A stretch of 60,000 bases of DNA from Membranipora membranacea. Its lineage: Eukaryota; Bryozoa; Gymnolaemata; Cheilostomatida; Membraniporidae. A program made the translations under genes and the position numbers. The notes under the pieces were generated by a model that was not told where the DNA came from, ran no database searches, and was given only the letters and a program-made list of their open reading frames with translations. Numbering within the stretch: position 1 is the stretch's first letter; the number at the start of each line of letters is the position of its first letter. The stretch spans positions 20,028,001 to 20,088,000 of the forward strand of contig OU612065.1 in NCBI GenBank assembly GCA_914767715.1, written 5' to 3'. Shown here piece by piece: positions 11,006-24,300 of the stretch.

Positions 11006-12240
11006 TCGTTCAATTTCAATGATATCTGGGGTTTGTTGGGATCCACAAACTGAGAGCTAGTAACTTGTAATAAATATTCCCCAACCATTCTTTAGAATAA
11101 TATGACAATAACTTTGGATTATTACCAATTTTTTTTTGAAAGCCAAGTCTTGACTCATCGCTGCCCTAGAGACTCATGCTTACTAATGACATTGATAAGA
11201 CTACGATGATTGAACATAGAGCAGGTTATCTCTGTGTTTATTAGTTGTATAAAAAGTTACAGTTACAACTAACAGGAAGGAAAAACTCTGTTCACCCAAA
11301 ATGAACTTTCACAGTAGGCCATGGCCATAGTATTCAGCAAAGCCATTTAATAGGGGCTTGTGACTCACAGGATGTTCACAACTTGAATTTCATGTTGTAA
11401 ATTTAGTATAAATGATGATGGATATGGATAAGTTTCTAACATCTCTTCTGGCCATATATACATTCAACAAAATTTGTTTTCCTACTCGAGGGTATGAAAG
11501 CTACATAGTCTACAGAGCCGTTTCGTCAAAATGTGGTGTTACTATCCAGAGCTTTTGTTTCTCTTAAATAGTTATGTAATGTAACTTCTTTTGATTCCAT
11601 TTAAAAAGAATGTTGAGAATTTTATATGTTCAACCCAAAAATTTACTGGCTTAATTACGATAAACCACCAAAGTTGCCTTCCACCTGTAATGGACTGCGT
11701 AAAATGCACAGGACACACAATTACGTCCCATTTACTATGGAAAATCTAACAATAATCATTCAGATAGCACAAGCATTTAAGCTGTAATACACAGCAAAGA
11801 ACTTGTTATACAGAACCTTTGCCACGAAATTAAGAACTATTGGCGAATTAAAAAATGATTTTGTTACCCACCGGACTGAAAACATATTGTCAAACTTATA
11901 ACAAACTATAACAAAACTTGTGTAAATTAAATTAGGTAATATAACGAAATGTGTGACTATTGTAGTGTAGAACAAAATTTTCCTATACCGATATGTATGC
12001 CAAAATATAACCCACCAGTGTTGTGATGCGCAGGTCGGCGTACAGGCATCCTGAAAAAAATTTTGACTAAAGACTAAAGCAAGTTGAGTTGAAGCCAATA
12101 TTTTTATATTCTTATTTGATCCCGAACCAGAATTTGTGAAACCAAAATAATTATTTTATATTATCTATTACTATTATTAAATCCGAACATAAAAATGTGC
12201 ACCTTAGATTTAAACATTTCAGATCAAAAATTCCTTACGG
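11006..12240. other. Interior of the foldback element, no gene recognised
   Basis: AT-rich, with short ORFs only. The minus ORF of 112 codons at 11760-12098 has no recognisable motif. Confidence 0.35.
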
Positions 12241-13050
12241 ATGAACACAACTAAAATAAATTTATGTGTTATTATTAGAAATTATACAATAACAAAATTG
12301 TTACAGAAATATCTGACACCAACTTTCAATGGAAAACCAAGCTCATGCATTGATAATGCCAGCAACAAAATTAGTGCCAGAAAGCATCAACGTCCTACTA
12401 TCAAGAAACCTTGGATGACTAAGCAGTTATTTACACTCACCAAAGAGGGTACTAAACTTCACAAAATAAGCAAAAAGCATTCAAAAACCATAGAGGAAAT
12501 TTAAAAATCATTGTAACAAATTTGGTATTAGATGGGCGCAGTACAACTAACACAATCAATATTATAATGGAACAACTTTACTGCCATTTTATTGATGGAA
12601 GAATCACCCAGGGTTCAATTTTATATCTTTCAAAAGCTTTTGATACAATAAATCACAGCGTTCTAATAAGTAAACAGATATTTTATTCAGATATTATCCC
12701 CCTCATAGCGACTGTAGGAAAATTATCTTTTCAATAGAAAACAGTTTGTATTGGTAAATGAATTAAGTCGGTTTACTGCCTGTCGTGATCGTGCTCCCTA
12801 GGGTTCGGTTCTCGGCCAGCACTATTTATAATTTATAATGTTGACCTTTTAAATGTATAACCTGGTCTAAATTGAAACTTTTTTGCTGACAATCCTAATA
12901 ATTTTAGCACTGAACCTGAAATTACGAAGAGCAATTTACCTCTGATAAATGAATGGTGTATCACCAACTGTCTTGTCATAAACTACGAGAATACCTTTTG
13001 AGACCTCGAACAACATTTTTGACCAGAAGATTAACAGCTCATATTCCGGA
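12241..13050 (+). pseudogene. Decayed LINE reverse transcriptase fragment
   Basis: Fragments in different plus-strand frames read in LINE order. They are a KKPWMTKQLFTLTKEGTKLH piece (before the reverse transcriptase in many CR1/L2/Jockey-like elements), LSKAFDTINHSVLISK (12620-12690, the standard palm block), a degraded GSVLG block near 12800, and LFADNPNNF near 12880, where the active-site FADD has become FADN. Several stops, frameshifts and a deletion between the first two blocks show it is dead. It probably hitch-hiked inside the foldback element. The LINE clade was not resolved. Confidence 0.65.
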
Positions 13051-13730
13051 ACCTTTTTAGAAGAAAGAGGAACAGCATAACTATCTATGAACATTTTAGA
13101 AGCCTGAAAAAGGAATTAGATTTAATCCTGATGATGATACAAGCACTCGGTCCAGCCATTGAGCAGAATCTAGAATTAGAGTTCTGGGGCCACGCAAGTG
13201 ACAGCCAGATAGGACTCTGTGTGACATCAAGGGAATTAAACCAGGGGTCACAGTTCTCATATTTTTGAAAAACTAAAAATCATGCCATTACAAATGCTTT
13301 GTGAATATAAAATTTTGAAACTTTTATTTATTTCATATTCAATTCAAAATATTTTCAATATGATAACAAACCTTGAATACAACGCTTGATCCAACAAACT
13401 TGAATTTATGAAAACCAATAACAAGCGAGGAGAGAGGTCCTTGTTAAGAAATTGCATAGGCTTGTTCAAAAAGTTCATACCGGAGGTGTGGGTAGGGCCA
13501 GAGTTCAATCATGCTAGCCTTCATGACGCCGGTAATAGCATCAGAAAAGACCAGTCAAAACCCTTCAAGCCAAGACATAAAGTTGGTCAAACTTAGAGAG
13601 TCAATTAACTTGCCATAACCCACAGAGTTGGCGACTTGACTGCGCAATATTTGGTTGCAATTTCTGCAACACACACTAGCCTTCAGAACAATGGGGCCCA
13701 ACTACCCCAAGAGAAAAAAATTCAAATGTA
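13051..13730. other. Interior of the foldback element, right side
   Basis: No motif recognised. A 62-codon ORF at 13408-13596 has no support. Confidence 0.3.
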
Positions 13731-14145
13731 GAAACTTCGAGACTTGAACAGTGAAGGAGATGGCTCTAACCAACTGAACCACCCCCTACTCTGATCGAGC
13801 AATCCGCAGCTGTAATATGACTAAAAAAAAGTATAACGTGGCTTGATCTCCTTTGGTTATATATTTTGGCATTTTGGCAATGGTATTTTGGGATATGGTA
13901 TGTTGTCCCGCATGGTATTATGTCCAATCTGGCTTTATATCCATTGGTATTTTGACACATCTGGCTTTATATCCACTGGTATTTTGACACAACTGGCGTT
14001 TTGTACAACTGGTATTTTGGCATTGGTATATTGTGCAGTGGTGTTTTCACCTATGGCATTATGGCCATGGCATTATGACAATGGCATTATGGCAATGGCA
14101 TTTTGTCCCAACGGCATTTTGGCCATGGCATTATGGCCGGGTACC

Positions 14146-14154
14146 GACTAATTA
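14146..14154. repeat. Right target-site duplication of the foldback element
   Basis: GACTAATTA, identical to 10583-10591. Confidence 0.75.
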
Positions 14155-14700
14155 TGGAGGGTACAATTTGAAAATAGCAGTATTGTGAAGATGACAATGT
14201 GAAAAATTGTCATGTCAGAATATGGAATGGTAAAGAACTGTCTGTTTGAGAAAATGACTCAGGGCGAAATTTTACAAATTTACTTATGATATTTTACTAC
14301 TAAAGGTGTATAGCAATTGTTATAATATCATCGTGTATCTTCTGACATTTTTGATGTGCCATAAATTTCAATTTAATTATTGACATCTCATTCTCACAAT
14401 CACATTTGCGTCATAACATAAAGTCAAAGGCAAAGAATTTTTCATTGTTTCCAAATCATCAGTTTTATGGTGATTAATCTTTTGAACTGCTTTCCCAGGT
14501 TATTTTTGGAAATGCATCAACAAGGTCATCTTCAGGAAAGGCATAGCATTTGCGTAACCAAATATTGAATCAAGGATGTCAGAAAAATTCAACTATTGAG
14601 AGGTGGAAAAAGGGAGAATTCAAAACACAACTCCACTGTTTAAGGTTGAGGTTGAACATGCTCTCCTAAACTTGCTGTCTCTATTTCTATTATTGCCAAA
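14155..14700 (-). repeat. Dispersed repeat F1, copy 3 (inverted)
   Basis: Reverse complement of the right two thirds of 2268-3072. The match begins directly after the foldback target duplication and runs to the GAGAGCATG block. Confidence 0.6.
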
Positions 14701-15052
14701 TTTAATCTTCATCTTCAATGTAGTCTTGTGAAACTATGTCTCCAGTTTAGTGTCAAGGATAGTATTAAGACAGTCAACGTCACCTGTTATGGCCGCCCTA
14801 CCAAATTAGTCTGGATAACATTCAGCAAAACGCATAAATACATCTAAATAAACAAAACGTAGTATACATTACTCTACGGTTTTTTCTATTTATTCATATT
14901 ATATGTATTTGGGGCTTTGGCCTGATGTATCTTTAACAACAATTCATCTCAGGTTTAATTTCAAAATGTAATAATGTGAAATTTATTATGCGGCTGCATA
15001 ATATATAAAGTGAAATGAATAGTGCAACATTTATAATCACTCCATTCTCCTC

Positions 15053-15160
15053 CTATCTTTGGGCAGACACATGATTCATTCCCGTTGGTGTTGTCAGGCT
15101 CACCGGATCTCTATGAAGAGGCAACTTCTGGAAACTCCTCAACATCCAATCTTGGCCTTC
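15053..15160 (-). pseudogene. C-type lectin exon 3 relic
   Basis: On the minus strand this matches the central part of lectin exon 3 (RLDVEEFPEV, then SGEPDNTNGNESCVCPK). A stop codon replaces the Trp region before GEPDN, and Cys of the WND-Cys block has become Tyr. It is the third lectin piece in the first 16 kb and clearly dead. Confidence 0.7.
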
Positions 15161-18150
15161 GAAAATGGCAGTACCTTGAACATGACACTGTGGAACTTGC
15201 CATGTTGGAAATGAAATGGGTGGAGGAATGTATGTTTCCGAAACTGGGAAAAAGGGGAATTTACCCAATGAAACTACCCATTCATCAAATTGAAAAACAG
15301 TGATATGCAAGGTTGGTCATCAATCGAAAAACATGTTAAGTTGTCTACTCCTGTCACAAAGTGGGACAACTCCTAGATTATCTGTCAAATATCAAGGAAA
15401 TCACCCATGTCATGTCTCACATGAATTATACTTACTAAGTATATTGATGAATTGTTTATACAGTGCGTTCCATTCAATCCAGGTATATCAGGACTACAAT
15501 TTTTTTCTCCCAATTACACGAAGTCTTACGTTAATGACATTAGAATGCATTGGCATTAAGCTGAATGATCATCATTCCTTGTTTGAATTATGATGTGTTC
15601 TGAAATAAGAGGATTACGTTGTAACACTTTAGTTCGGGTCGTATATCCTTGTTGAACTAACAGCACAAAACAGAAACCTCAGTAAAATCCTAACATGCAA
15701 TGATGCCTCATGTGTCCTTCGAGTCAAGTAGTCACTGTGGAGAGATTAGTCTAGGCTAACCTTATAAACCCTATATCCACACCTAACATGAACCAGTCTA
15801 CTCTTTCTATGAAAGTGGGAGATGGTCTTTTTCTGCATTTCAAGTTTGCAAATCATATTTTACCTCCTCACACAGTGACCTTAGTAGGTTTCCAATAAGC
15901 AATCAGTTAAACATTGTCACCATACATTTAAATTATAGAACTTGAGAAAAGGAAAATAAAAACCCCGACTACGTGACAAGTACCAGCTCTTACAATGTTA
16001 ACATCACCGGAAATCGGACAATGTGTGTACTCCAAACAAATCAAAGTCGTTATTTGAATTAATTGATGTGTCAAACTGTGAAATTCCAGACAGACGTAAG
16101 TCATTAAAAGCTAAAAAATGTGGTGGCGTCAACCAAACTACAGCATTTGTATACAAAAGCGTTCGTTTTTAACCCGATGGCGCACAAGTAAAGTTGTTTA
16201 TCTTGGTTTTTACTATTTTTATAATAGCCATGTCACCATGTAGGCCTACTATTTTGAGCGGTAAAAATAGATTGGAAATCTAACTATCCATATCAGAAGT
16301 ACTCAGCTTTCTCGATATCTGGAAGCAAGCGCTGGTGGCAAACAAGACCAGCCCGATAATAGGTAGGGCTGTTTCCTCGTTATTGATCCTTAGTAAGGTA
16401 TTTTACAAGATATCAAAAAAAGGTTAACGGAATAGCTAAAAGGAGAAAATAACAAATTGATTGCCGGCAGACAGTTTGGCTTCCAATTTGGCATGTCTAC
16501 ACATCAGCTTCTGCAAGAGAGTAAAATAAGAAACTTGAACAAAAATGAGGAGTGTAATATGCAGCTTCGGCTGCAATGGACATTTGAATGTGGGAACTAT
16601 GAACATCTGATAGAAAAACATGTTAGCTCTTTTTAATTCACATGGATCTAATGAAATTATCCCTGTGAAATGTTTAGATACATGGTCACATGTTCCAGAA
16701 CAAATATGTATAACATTTATAGAAATATTTAATATAATTTGGTATGCGTTTAGGCAAAGTGGATGAGGCGTAATCGTTTTCACAAATACAGTAAGCCTTT
16801 CCCACATATTGCCATTGGCATGAATCATTTTCATCAGCTGACAGCAAAATTGTCTAAGTATTAAGGTAACATCTCATCTAAAAATGATCTGCAAATGCTA
16901 CTTGGTGCTATGACATCAAACATGTTATATTCCTCACAGCCAAAAATCAGTAAGGGGTGGTACTTTGTTTCTCATTCCGGATATTTCGTATACACAGATA
17001 GCCTAGAGTTCAAACGGCACGTCTGCACATTTCGATAATTTCCTCCCATAGACTTAATATAGTACCTCACACAAAGAAATTTTAGAATCAGAATGACTCT
17101 AGCTCATAATCAAAAGGCATATTAGCATCAATTTATAGTTATATTGATTCCAAGATAGTTCCCCCCCCCCCCCCCGCTTCACCCTTAGAATTAATCAAAT
17201 AGGAATCATATTTTAGAGTTAATTTGACTCTTTATTCACCTTTCGCCAGTTTCAAAAGACAGTTGATTATTTCAGAGTATCAAATGACAGATGATGGTTC
17301 TTCAATTGGCAGGTCATTTTGAGCATGAACTTGAACATTAGGGGAACTATCTCAGAATCAAAACAACGCTATTTTTTTTCTGTGTGTAGACAGGCATTCT
17401 GATCGGTGAAGCATAAGCATTGTCCTGTCTAGGGAGTATATTAAGTCTATGTTTCCACCTTTACACTGAAAGTCCTGGGAACATGGCTGTTTAATGATTG
17501 TTATGTGTTGTTTTTATCCCAAATATCACAGAAAATGATATCCATTATCTCCAAGAGATAACCATGGTGTGAGCCTCCCGTTTATGCTGCGGGTCACCTC
17601 CAGGATCACCCTTGTATCACATCTTCTTTTTTTTCAAAATATTTTTTTGTATATTTTTTTAAAATATGCTTTATTTATTTTCATTTAAAATATATATATA
17701 TATATTTGCTTGCGAATTGGTGCAGATACTGATTTTGGTTCTTTCACTTTCTTTGATATGCCCCCACATTTTTTTGACCCATATCTTTTTCAATTCTCTG
17801 CATTTTTATAGTGAAACAAGGTTTGGATTTGTTGGTGTAAGCAATTTATTTTCCCATATAATTTTCTTGAGGTCATTATATACTGTCAAATGTTCCCAAT
17901 CAGACATGAGAAAGTTCATGATGACATCGGCAAAAATATATTTGACCATAAATTGCTTATTTTTCTCAGACAATATATACAGTTCTTGGAATATGAGGAA
18001 CCTATAGAAGATACATTTTATTATCTGTTTGCCATTTCATCAATTTTCTTATTTCTAGGTGCTACTGAATTGATTATCTAAGACATTTATCGGCTGATGT
18101 TAACATTAGGGAGCCGGAATTAATCAACACACTACTAATATTATGCCAAC
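15161..18150. other. Intergenic, no gene recognised
   Basis: Three kilobases with only weak ORFs. The longest, 132 codons on the minus strand at 16436-16834, has no recognisable domain. A poly-C tract is at 17161-17175 and a short AT microsatellite at 17691-17704. Confidence 0.4.
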
Positions 18151-18160
18151 ATGATGCCAA

Positions 18161-18168
18161 TATAAATA
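18161..18168 (+). promoter_or_regulatory. TATA box of the neuropeptide-type receptor gene
   Basis: TATAAATA lies 217 bp before the receptor ATG. It implies a five-prime UTR of about 190 bases if the first exon is continuous. Confidence 0.5.
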
Positions 18169-18384
18169 GGAGCAAAATAAAGCAAACTCACAAGCCTATC
18201 ACGGTCCTAGCTGTGTAGGCCTACATGCAGTTTTGAGGAGCATTTTGTAGCATGTCAATCAGTCAGTTACTCTACAACTACAAGGACAAGGACCAGTGAT
18301 CACTCATAATTATAATTAATAATCGACAACAGCACACAAAAGCAAGCACTCTAGTCTAATTTGACTGAAGACCAATCAGAGAAA

Positions 18385-21300
18385 ATGGGAGATCGTTCTG
18401 CAATACTCAGCTACAATGCTAGCAATCAAACAAACAATATGTCAGATCTGGAGTTTTACTATCATTATATTTATGACTATGAAGAGGCATCCGATTTCAC
18501 ACCAGCCGAGCTTCGTGTCATGATACCCGTAGCAGTGTTCTACGGATTGATGCTTTTGCTCGGTACGATCGGGAATGTTTTAGTCATATACTGTGTGGCG
18601 AAGTTTAAACGTATGAAGAGCATCACCAATCAGCTTTTACTCAGCCTGGCCTCCGCTGATCTGCTGCTCACCCTGTTCTGTGTTCCTATCAAGGTAAGAA
18701 TTTTCAACAGCTTCTTTTCCTTTCATTTGTGTATGAATTTTTGCATCCCCATGGTGTAGTGGAAATCTTGTCCAGCTGACTGGATCGCAATAGGTCGAAA
18801 ATAATTTTGCAATTTCAGATAACATGGCTAGGGCCAGCAAAGTGAAGTTGCTTTGTTGTCCAGCTATTAGGATTATTTCCCGCTGTACATGTCTTTACCA
18901 TGAGAATAGCTCACCTTTTTTATCATTTTTTGAACTAGCATGTTGAGAGTAACACTACTCCTTGAAAAAGTGTTAAAATAATCAAATCCACTTTCATGCA
19001 ATTAATAATTATGGAATGTGATTAATTGTTTTAGCATATAAATTACCTGCAATTAATCTTTGTTAGCATTCATAATGAAAACTTCACACTGAAACATACA
19101 CAATTATGTACTTTTTTGAAATCATCATCCTTTCTCATCAGGTCACGTCAGAGACTATAGATCTATAGTCTCTGGTCACGTTCTGGTTTTCATGATTTTC
19201 ATATGAGAGAAACCTTGATCTGTTGATCGTTTGCCATCAAAGCATTGATTTCCCTTGCGATTGAAGCCTGGAACAATGATTCAAAACAAACAAATGCACC
19301 ATCAAAACAGTTTTACCTGTGTTAAATTCCATTCTCTTTATGTTCACAATCTGGGCTTATCATTTTAGTAATTTCTAAGTAATGAGTCCCATCCTCTGAC
19401 CTCTGTATAATTTTTACCTCTAATCCAAGAGTATCCTCCCGTAATGCCTATTAATTCAGGCCCAGACACTGCCGTTTCTTGAACTTTAATTTAATTCCAT
19501 GACATTTTACAACAACAACTTTATGTATCACTGAGTTTCAATGAGAGCTGTCACATACATAGAATTCTCTACCAACCTTGCCATGACATCGTATACTGTA
19601 AATAATACAAATCAATCAAGACTCGATAATACAATAAGTGAAGTAAACACAAGTATATCCTTTTACATAGCTTGCAGAGTTGTTTTCCTACGGATGGGAG
19701 CTCGGAGGAGTGCTATGTAAGATGGTACATTATATCCAGATATGGACGATGATTACCAGTGTCATGACTCTCACCGCCATCAGTTTAGAAAGGTAAATCC
19801 TTGGAAATGTACGAGACCCCTGTAATACGCGCTTATCGCAATCATTCCGACTAAGATACATAAAAAAGGAATGTCCTAACAAAGGCCAAAGGTTCAACTC
19901 CTAGTGCACAGACTGGTTCTTATTTGCATTGAAATGCTTTGAGATTCACTAGCAAAACTTCTTGACTGACAAGACCTACTCAACAAAATTGAGCTTTACG
20001 TAATGTGAACACCCAGGGTTTTAAAACATCGATCATTATCTATAAATCTATAGGTACCTGAAATCTAGATACACAAAGCTGAGTTTTCTGATATCATCAA
20101 CGCAATCGTTTTGAAGGTCAATCTTTTTCTCTGCTTTTGATGAATTCTGGTATCAATTAGATTCCAAATTTGCTGCCCTTTTGCTAAATTACAGCTAATA
20201 ACGCTTATGGATGAGTCAGTCCTGAAATTATAATAACTTGAACTTTGTCGATGCTTTTCAGGTTTAGATTCCCAACCAAATTTATTTGGTTGTTTTATTC
20301 CCACAGACACAAAGTAGGTTTTGCCAATATATTATCTGTACTTTGGCAGCAATTTACTTGGCACACCGAAATAGATGAAGATAAGACTTATAATATGAAA
20401 TAAGACTTTCTCTCAGTGCTGACAAATCGCTGTGATTGGTCACTTTATACTGTTGTCTGTGTTAATCATTCTTGTTTCACAATGAGATGAAAATACTGAA
20501 AGGAAGTTTATCATGTAGCTTTCTGGCAGCAGGGGTCCGAATAATAAACTTTAACTTGACCCGATGTCTAGTAGAACAATCCCCAACTAGGCAATTTAGA
20601 AAATGTCAATGAGTTTCTGTACACTGCTCTTGGTGCAGCATTGACATAACAAAAAGGTCAAGATTGCAAGCTGTTTTGATAACAATCTTTACACCCAATC
20701 ATGTTAGTCAAGCTGTCTATTTTGATATTAATTTCCTGTAATTGCTCATTTTTTAGGTACTACGCAATCTCAAGGCCTCTACGAGCTAAATATATTTGCA
20801 CAACAAATCACACAAGAATCGTGATCCTGACTATTTGGATAGCATCAAGTATATTTGCCCTGCCAACAATATTTGTTCAGGTAATCACCAACAATATTAT
20901 TCTTCCTCTTTGCCTTTGTATAATTAATTATCTCACATATATAATGGTAAACAAGTAATTTATGCTTACATCTCATCCTTCAGCACGATGTTTTTTTATT
21001 TCCTGACAAAAGATTAATTTATAAGCTAATAATAACGTTCACCTCTCCATGCATTCTGGGTACTCCCTCGCAGAGAAATCAGTTTGAAATGCTCCAAAAT
21101 TTGAACCAACATCATATACTATTAATACAACTGTATTGGGCATGGTTGACAATGACTGTGTATAACCACTGATTTAGTTCCCTAATATATCTGACCCTGC
21201 GCCACTATGTGAGATTTATGTTTTCATGCATGGTCGTAGGTTTGTATTTTTTCAAGTTTATCGGTTCAGCAGCATGGGTTTTTAATGTAGGTACCATCTA

Positions 21301-24300
21301 AGTAATCAATATTCGGGAAAATTTTGGCTACAATGGAATGGTGGTTTTTGTTTCTCATAACCTTGAAATATCTGAGTTGCCTGAAAAAGCGGGCAAACTT
21401 TTGTTGGCTATACTCAAATACTGCCACAAAATTGTGACAGTTGACTCTCTGCACAATCATAGCCATTTTGTGTAACGAACCACACATCACTACGTGTTAG
21501 CGAGGTGTTATACCGGCTGCAAACTTCGGTGTTAGTTTTCTGTTAGCGCTGGTTTTTTTGGATCTATCAGGATTTGTTGCAAGGATGGTTGTCAACTATT
21601 TATTGCATTTCGATCGCATACTTTGTCTCTACCTCTGGTTTGTGGGTATGTCGTATGCCTCAGTGTTCACGCTTTCTACCAGGTGTGATGGGATTGTTGT
21701 TTGAATTGTTATCAAGGTAAAGGTAAGTTAATTTAATGACCAGGGATGTCAACTTACGCTCTACAGGAACAGAATTCCACCTTGATCGTGAAAGATTTGG
21801 TTATTTAATTATACAATTATCTTGATTGTGTCAGCTAATAATTTCGTATCTAACATACTCAGGTATATGTCTGAAGCCAACGTCCTGCAGCCGACAGCAG
21901 ATTAACACCTTATGTATTTTCAACCTCAAGGGCACATGAGGTAAGATCAACGACATTGAAGCATCCATCGTGCCTGAAAAACTCAAATTAGTGCATCAAC
22001 ATCACCAAGTTTGAAAATACTAATCATCGAAACAAATTGCTTTTCAGAGCCATACAGAGCAAGGGATGTATAACCCTATTTACTGGTGTACAAAGGAAAG
22101 CTGGGAGCCAAGTAAGAAATATCTGATCATTGGATATGAGGCATACATGCTCTTTCTTCTATTTTTTGTACCTTTGATTATAATGGCGTCCGCTTACTGT
22201 GGTGTGTGTGTGGAATTATGGGCCGTGACAGAGGATGTAGCGCCATCACCAAGGTATGTTAACTATAACTATTATTGAAATGTTGTTTCTTTTGGTAATG
22301 ATAGGTAATTATATGTCAAGTTAGATGCCTGTTGTACATCTGTCAGCTTATAGTAACCTTATCACAGCCAGCCAGTCCAACATAGAGCCATAATGACCTA
22401 TTCATAATTTTTCTTCTCTCGAGTCTAAGCGCTTGAAGAAAATATATGCATCTGACACCACTTTAATGCTCATTGAGATGACTGCTATGACATCATTCCT
22501 CTTGTGCACCCATTCATAGACAAATTGCGTCTTTTCAGCAGTTCTAAATTGAAAAAAAATATGTCAAAAATTTGCCTATCATTAAATATTTTCCAATAAC
22601 CTACACTAATATGACTGTCTGTAGAGATGCTTAATTCCAAATTGCTGTGCAGAAAACCCGATAAATTGTTTTAAAACAGCGTCAGCTGCTACACTGCAGC
22701 TGCCACCTCGTTGACAGCATAAAATAAGGGGTTTATTTAATTTAGTTGAGTAGATGGGCTGCTCAGGGAAATGATGTCATAGCATTGCACTTCACTAGAC
22801 TCTCATAATTTAATTATACGTAAATAACCACTGTCGTCTGGGACAACTTTGCAGAAGAAAGTTGCTACAATGAGAGAGACTGCAAAAAAGAGCATAAAAT
22901 TAAGGATTCATAAACCAAATACCTTTCCAGTTAATTTGCAAGGCAGATTAAGGGTTTGCACACCTTAAGGGGAGTGAAAATTAGAAATCAACTTCTATGG
23001 CTTGATTTCCTTAGCCGTCTAGCAGAGCAAGAGATGTTTCGAGAAAAAATGGTCAGTATCACAACCAGGGCGTAAGATTATAAACGATCGTTAAATTATC
23101 CCTCAACCAACTCAGGGAACAACCAAAAATACACAAAGCAATACCAATACGTAATGAGATGTAACATCATGTAATGTGCATACCTACTACATTGTTCTTT
23201 TGCAGGAGGGATAAAACTAAAGATTACCAGAGAACATTGACGGATGACAACTCAGCTTCAGAGACCACAGCCATAACCAAAGTATCGGAGAGCAAATCAT
23301 TCAGCGTTTGCAAATCTCACAACAAGGAGGCACAGATACGCCAACAGGTAAGATTGTCCGAGAAGGGTATAATGTGCCTGCTAGTATGATATACTTGACT
23401 ATGTTTGACTGTACTTGACTATACTATATGCCAAAAAAAATTATTTCTGATGAGCAATAGCCTGTGATCTGCGTTGTAGATCTGTCAACCTCATACTATT
23501 TCAGTCAACATACAAAATGATATCAATTTATTAACCAATGTTCGCATCGCTTGATACAAAGAACATTGTTTTGTTTGGTTTCAGGTGTTAAACATGCTGA
23601 TAACTGTAGTGTCAATCTTCATATTGTGCTGGGCCCCTCTGCTCTGCTACAATCTCGTTGTGTCTGTTGGTGCAGTGAAGCCCTACTTACCGACGGAGTA
23701 CCCATACGCTAAAATGCTGAATACTTCATTCTCCCTGCTCGCCTATATGAACAGCTGCCTCAACCCGATAGTTTATGGATTCATGTCGAGATATTTCAGA
23801 AAAAGTTTTGTCCAGGTAATATACTTCACCTTCTGTCTGATCAAAACTAGAGGAACATTAGCAAAGTAGTCGGAGTTTTCCCCTTATTTTCCGCCAGAGG
23901 GCAACTCCTTATGACTTTTGCAGTTTTTAGTGCAGAGAGTGATCATAGTAAACGCAATTTTATTACTTTATTTCCAACTCAAACTTGTCAGACATGTGCA
24001 ATAGAATATGTTGGTATTTTTAACCACCTCTATTCTCAACACATCCATAGCATAACTGTCACGCTACCATCCAATCCAACTTTTTCAATCGCTTTTCCAT
24101 TTATGCTTAGCGAATTTTACTTCATTATTGCAATCATTTAAATATAATTGAAAAATACGCATTCATCAAACAAAAGTTTAGACAAGATTCCGTTAAAAAC
24201 ATATATATAACATTCATTTCTTAAAGGCTCTGTCGTCGTGTTGCCTCCAAAACAGATACGACAGAAATCTACGCAAAACCTATATCAACAATGATAGATC

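Larger units (their letters stand above)
10592..14145. mobile_element. Foldback-type element with 414-bp inverted repeats
   Basis: Left arm 10592-11005 and right arm 13731-14145 are near-identical inverted repeats. The unit lies between copies of GACTAATTA, so it is a transposed element. The outer three quarters of each arm are built of about 14-17 bp direct subrepeats (AAAATGCCATTG, ATAATGCCATGG, AAAATACCAGTG and so on). The inner end of each arm holds a tRNA-like A box and B box. The layout is that of foldback elements such as sea urchin TU and Drosophila FB. The inside (11006-13730) has no transposase, only a dead LINE piece at 12241-13050. It is non-autonomous in its present form. Confidence 0.75.

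Noticed and set aside
15053-15310. 85-codon minus ORF
   Set aside because: Overlaps the lectin relic but in a different frame from the lectin text.
16436-16834. 132-codon minus ORF
   Set aside because: No signal, domain or splice context recognised; length alone is weak in AT-rich DNA.
17666-18007. 113-codon hydrophobic ORF before the receptor
   Set aside because: Composition follows a T-rich tract; no family resemblance and it ends before the receptor promoter.
18361-18384. Upstream start of the receptor at 18361
   Set aside because: The first codon there is TTG; the first ATG is at 18385.
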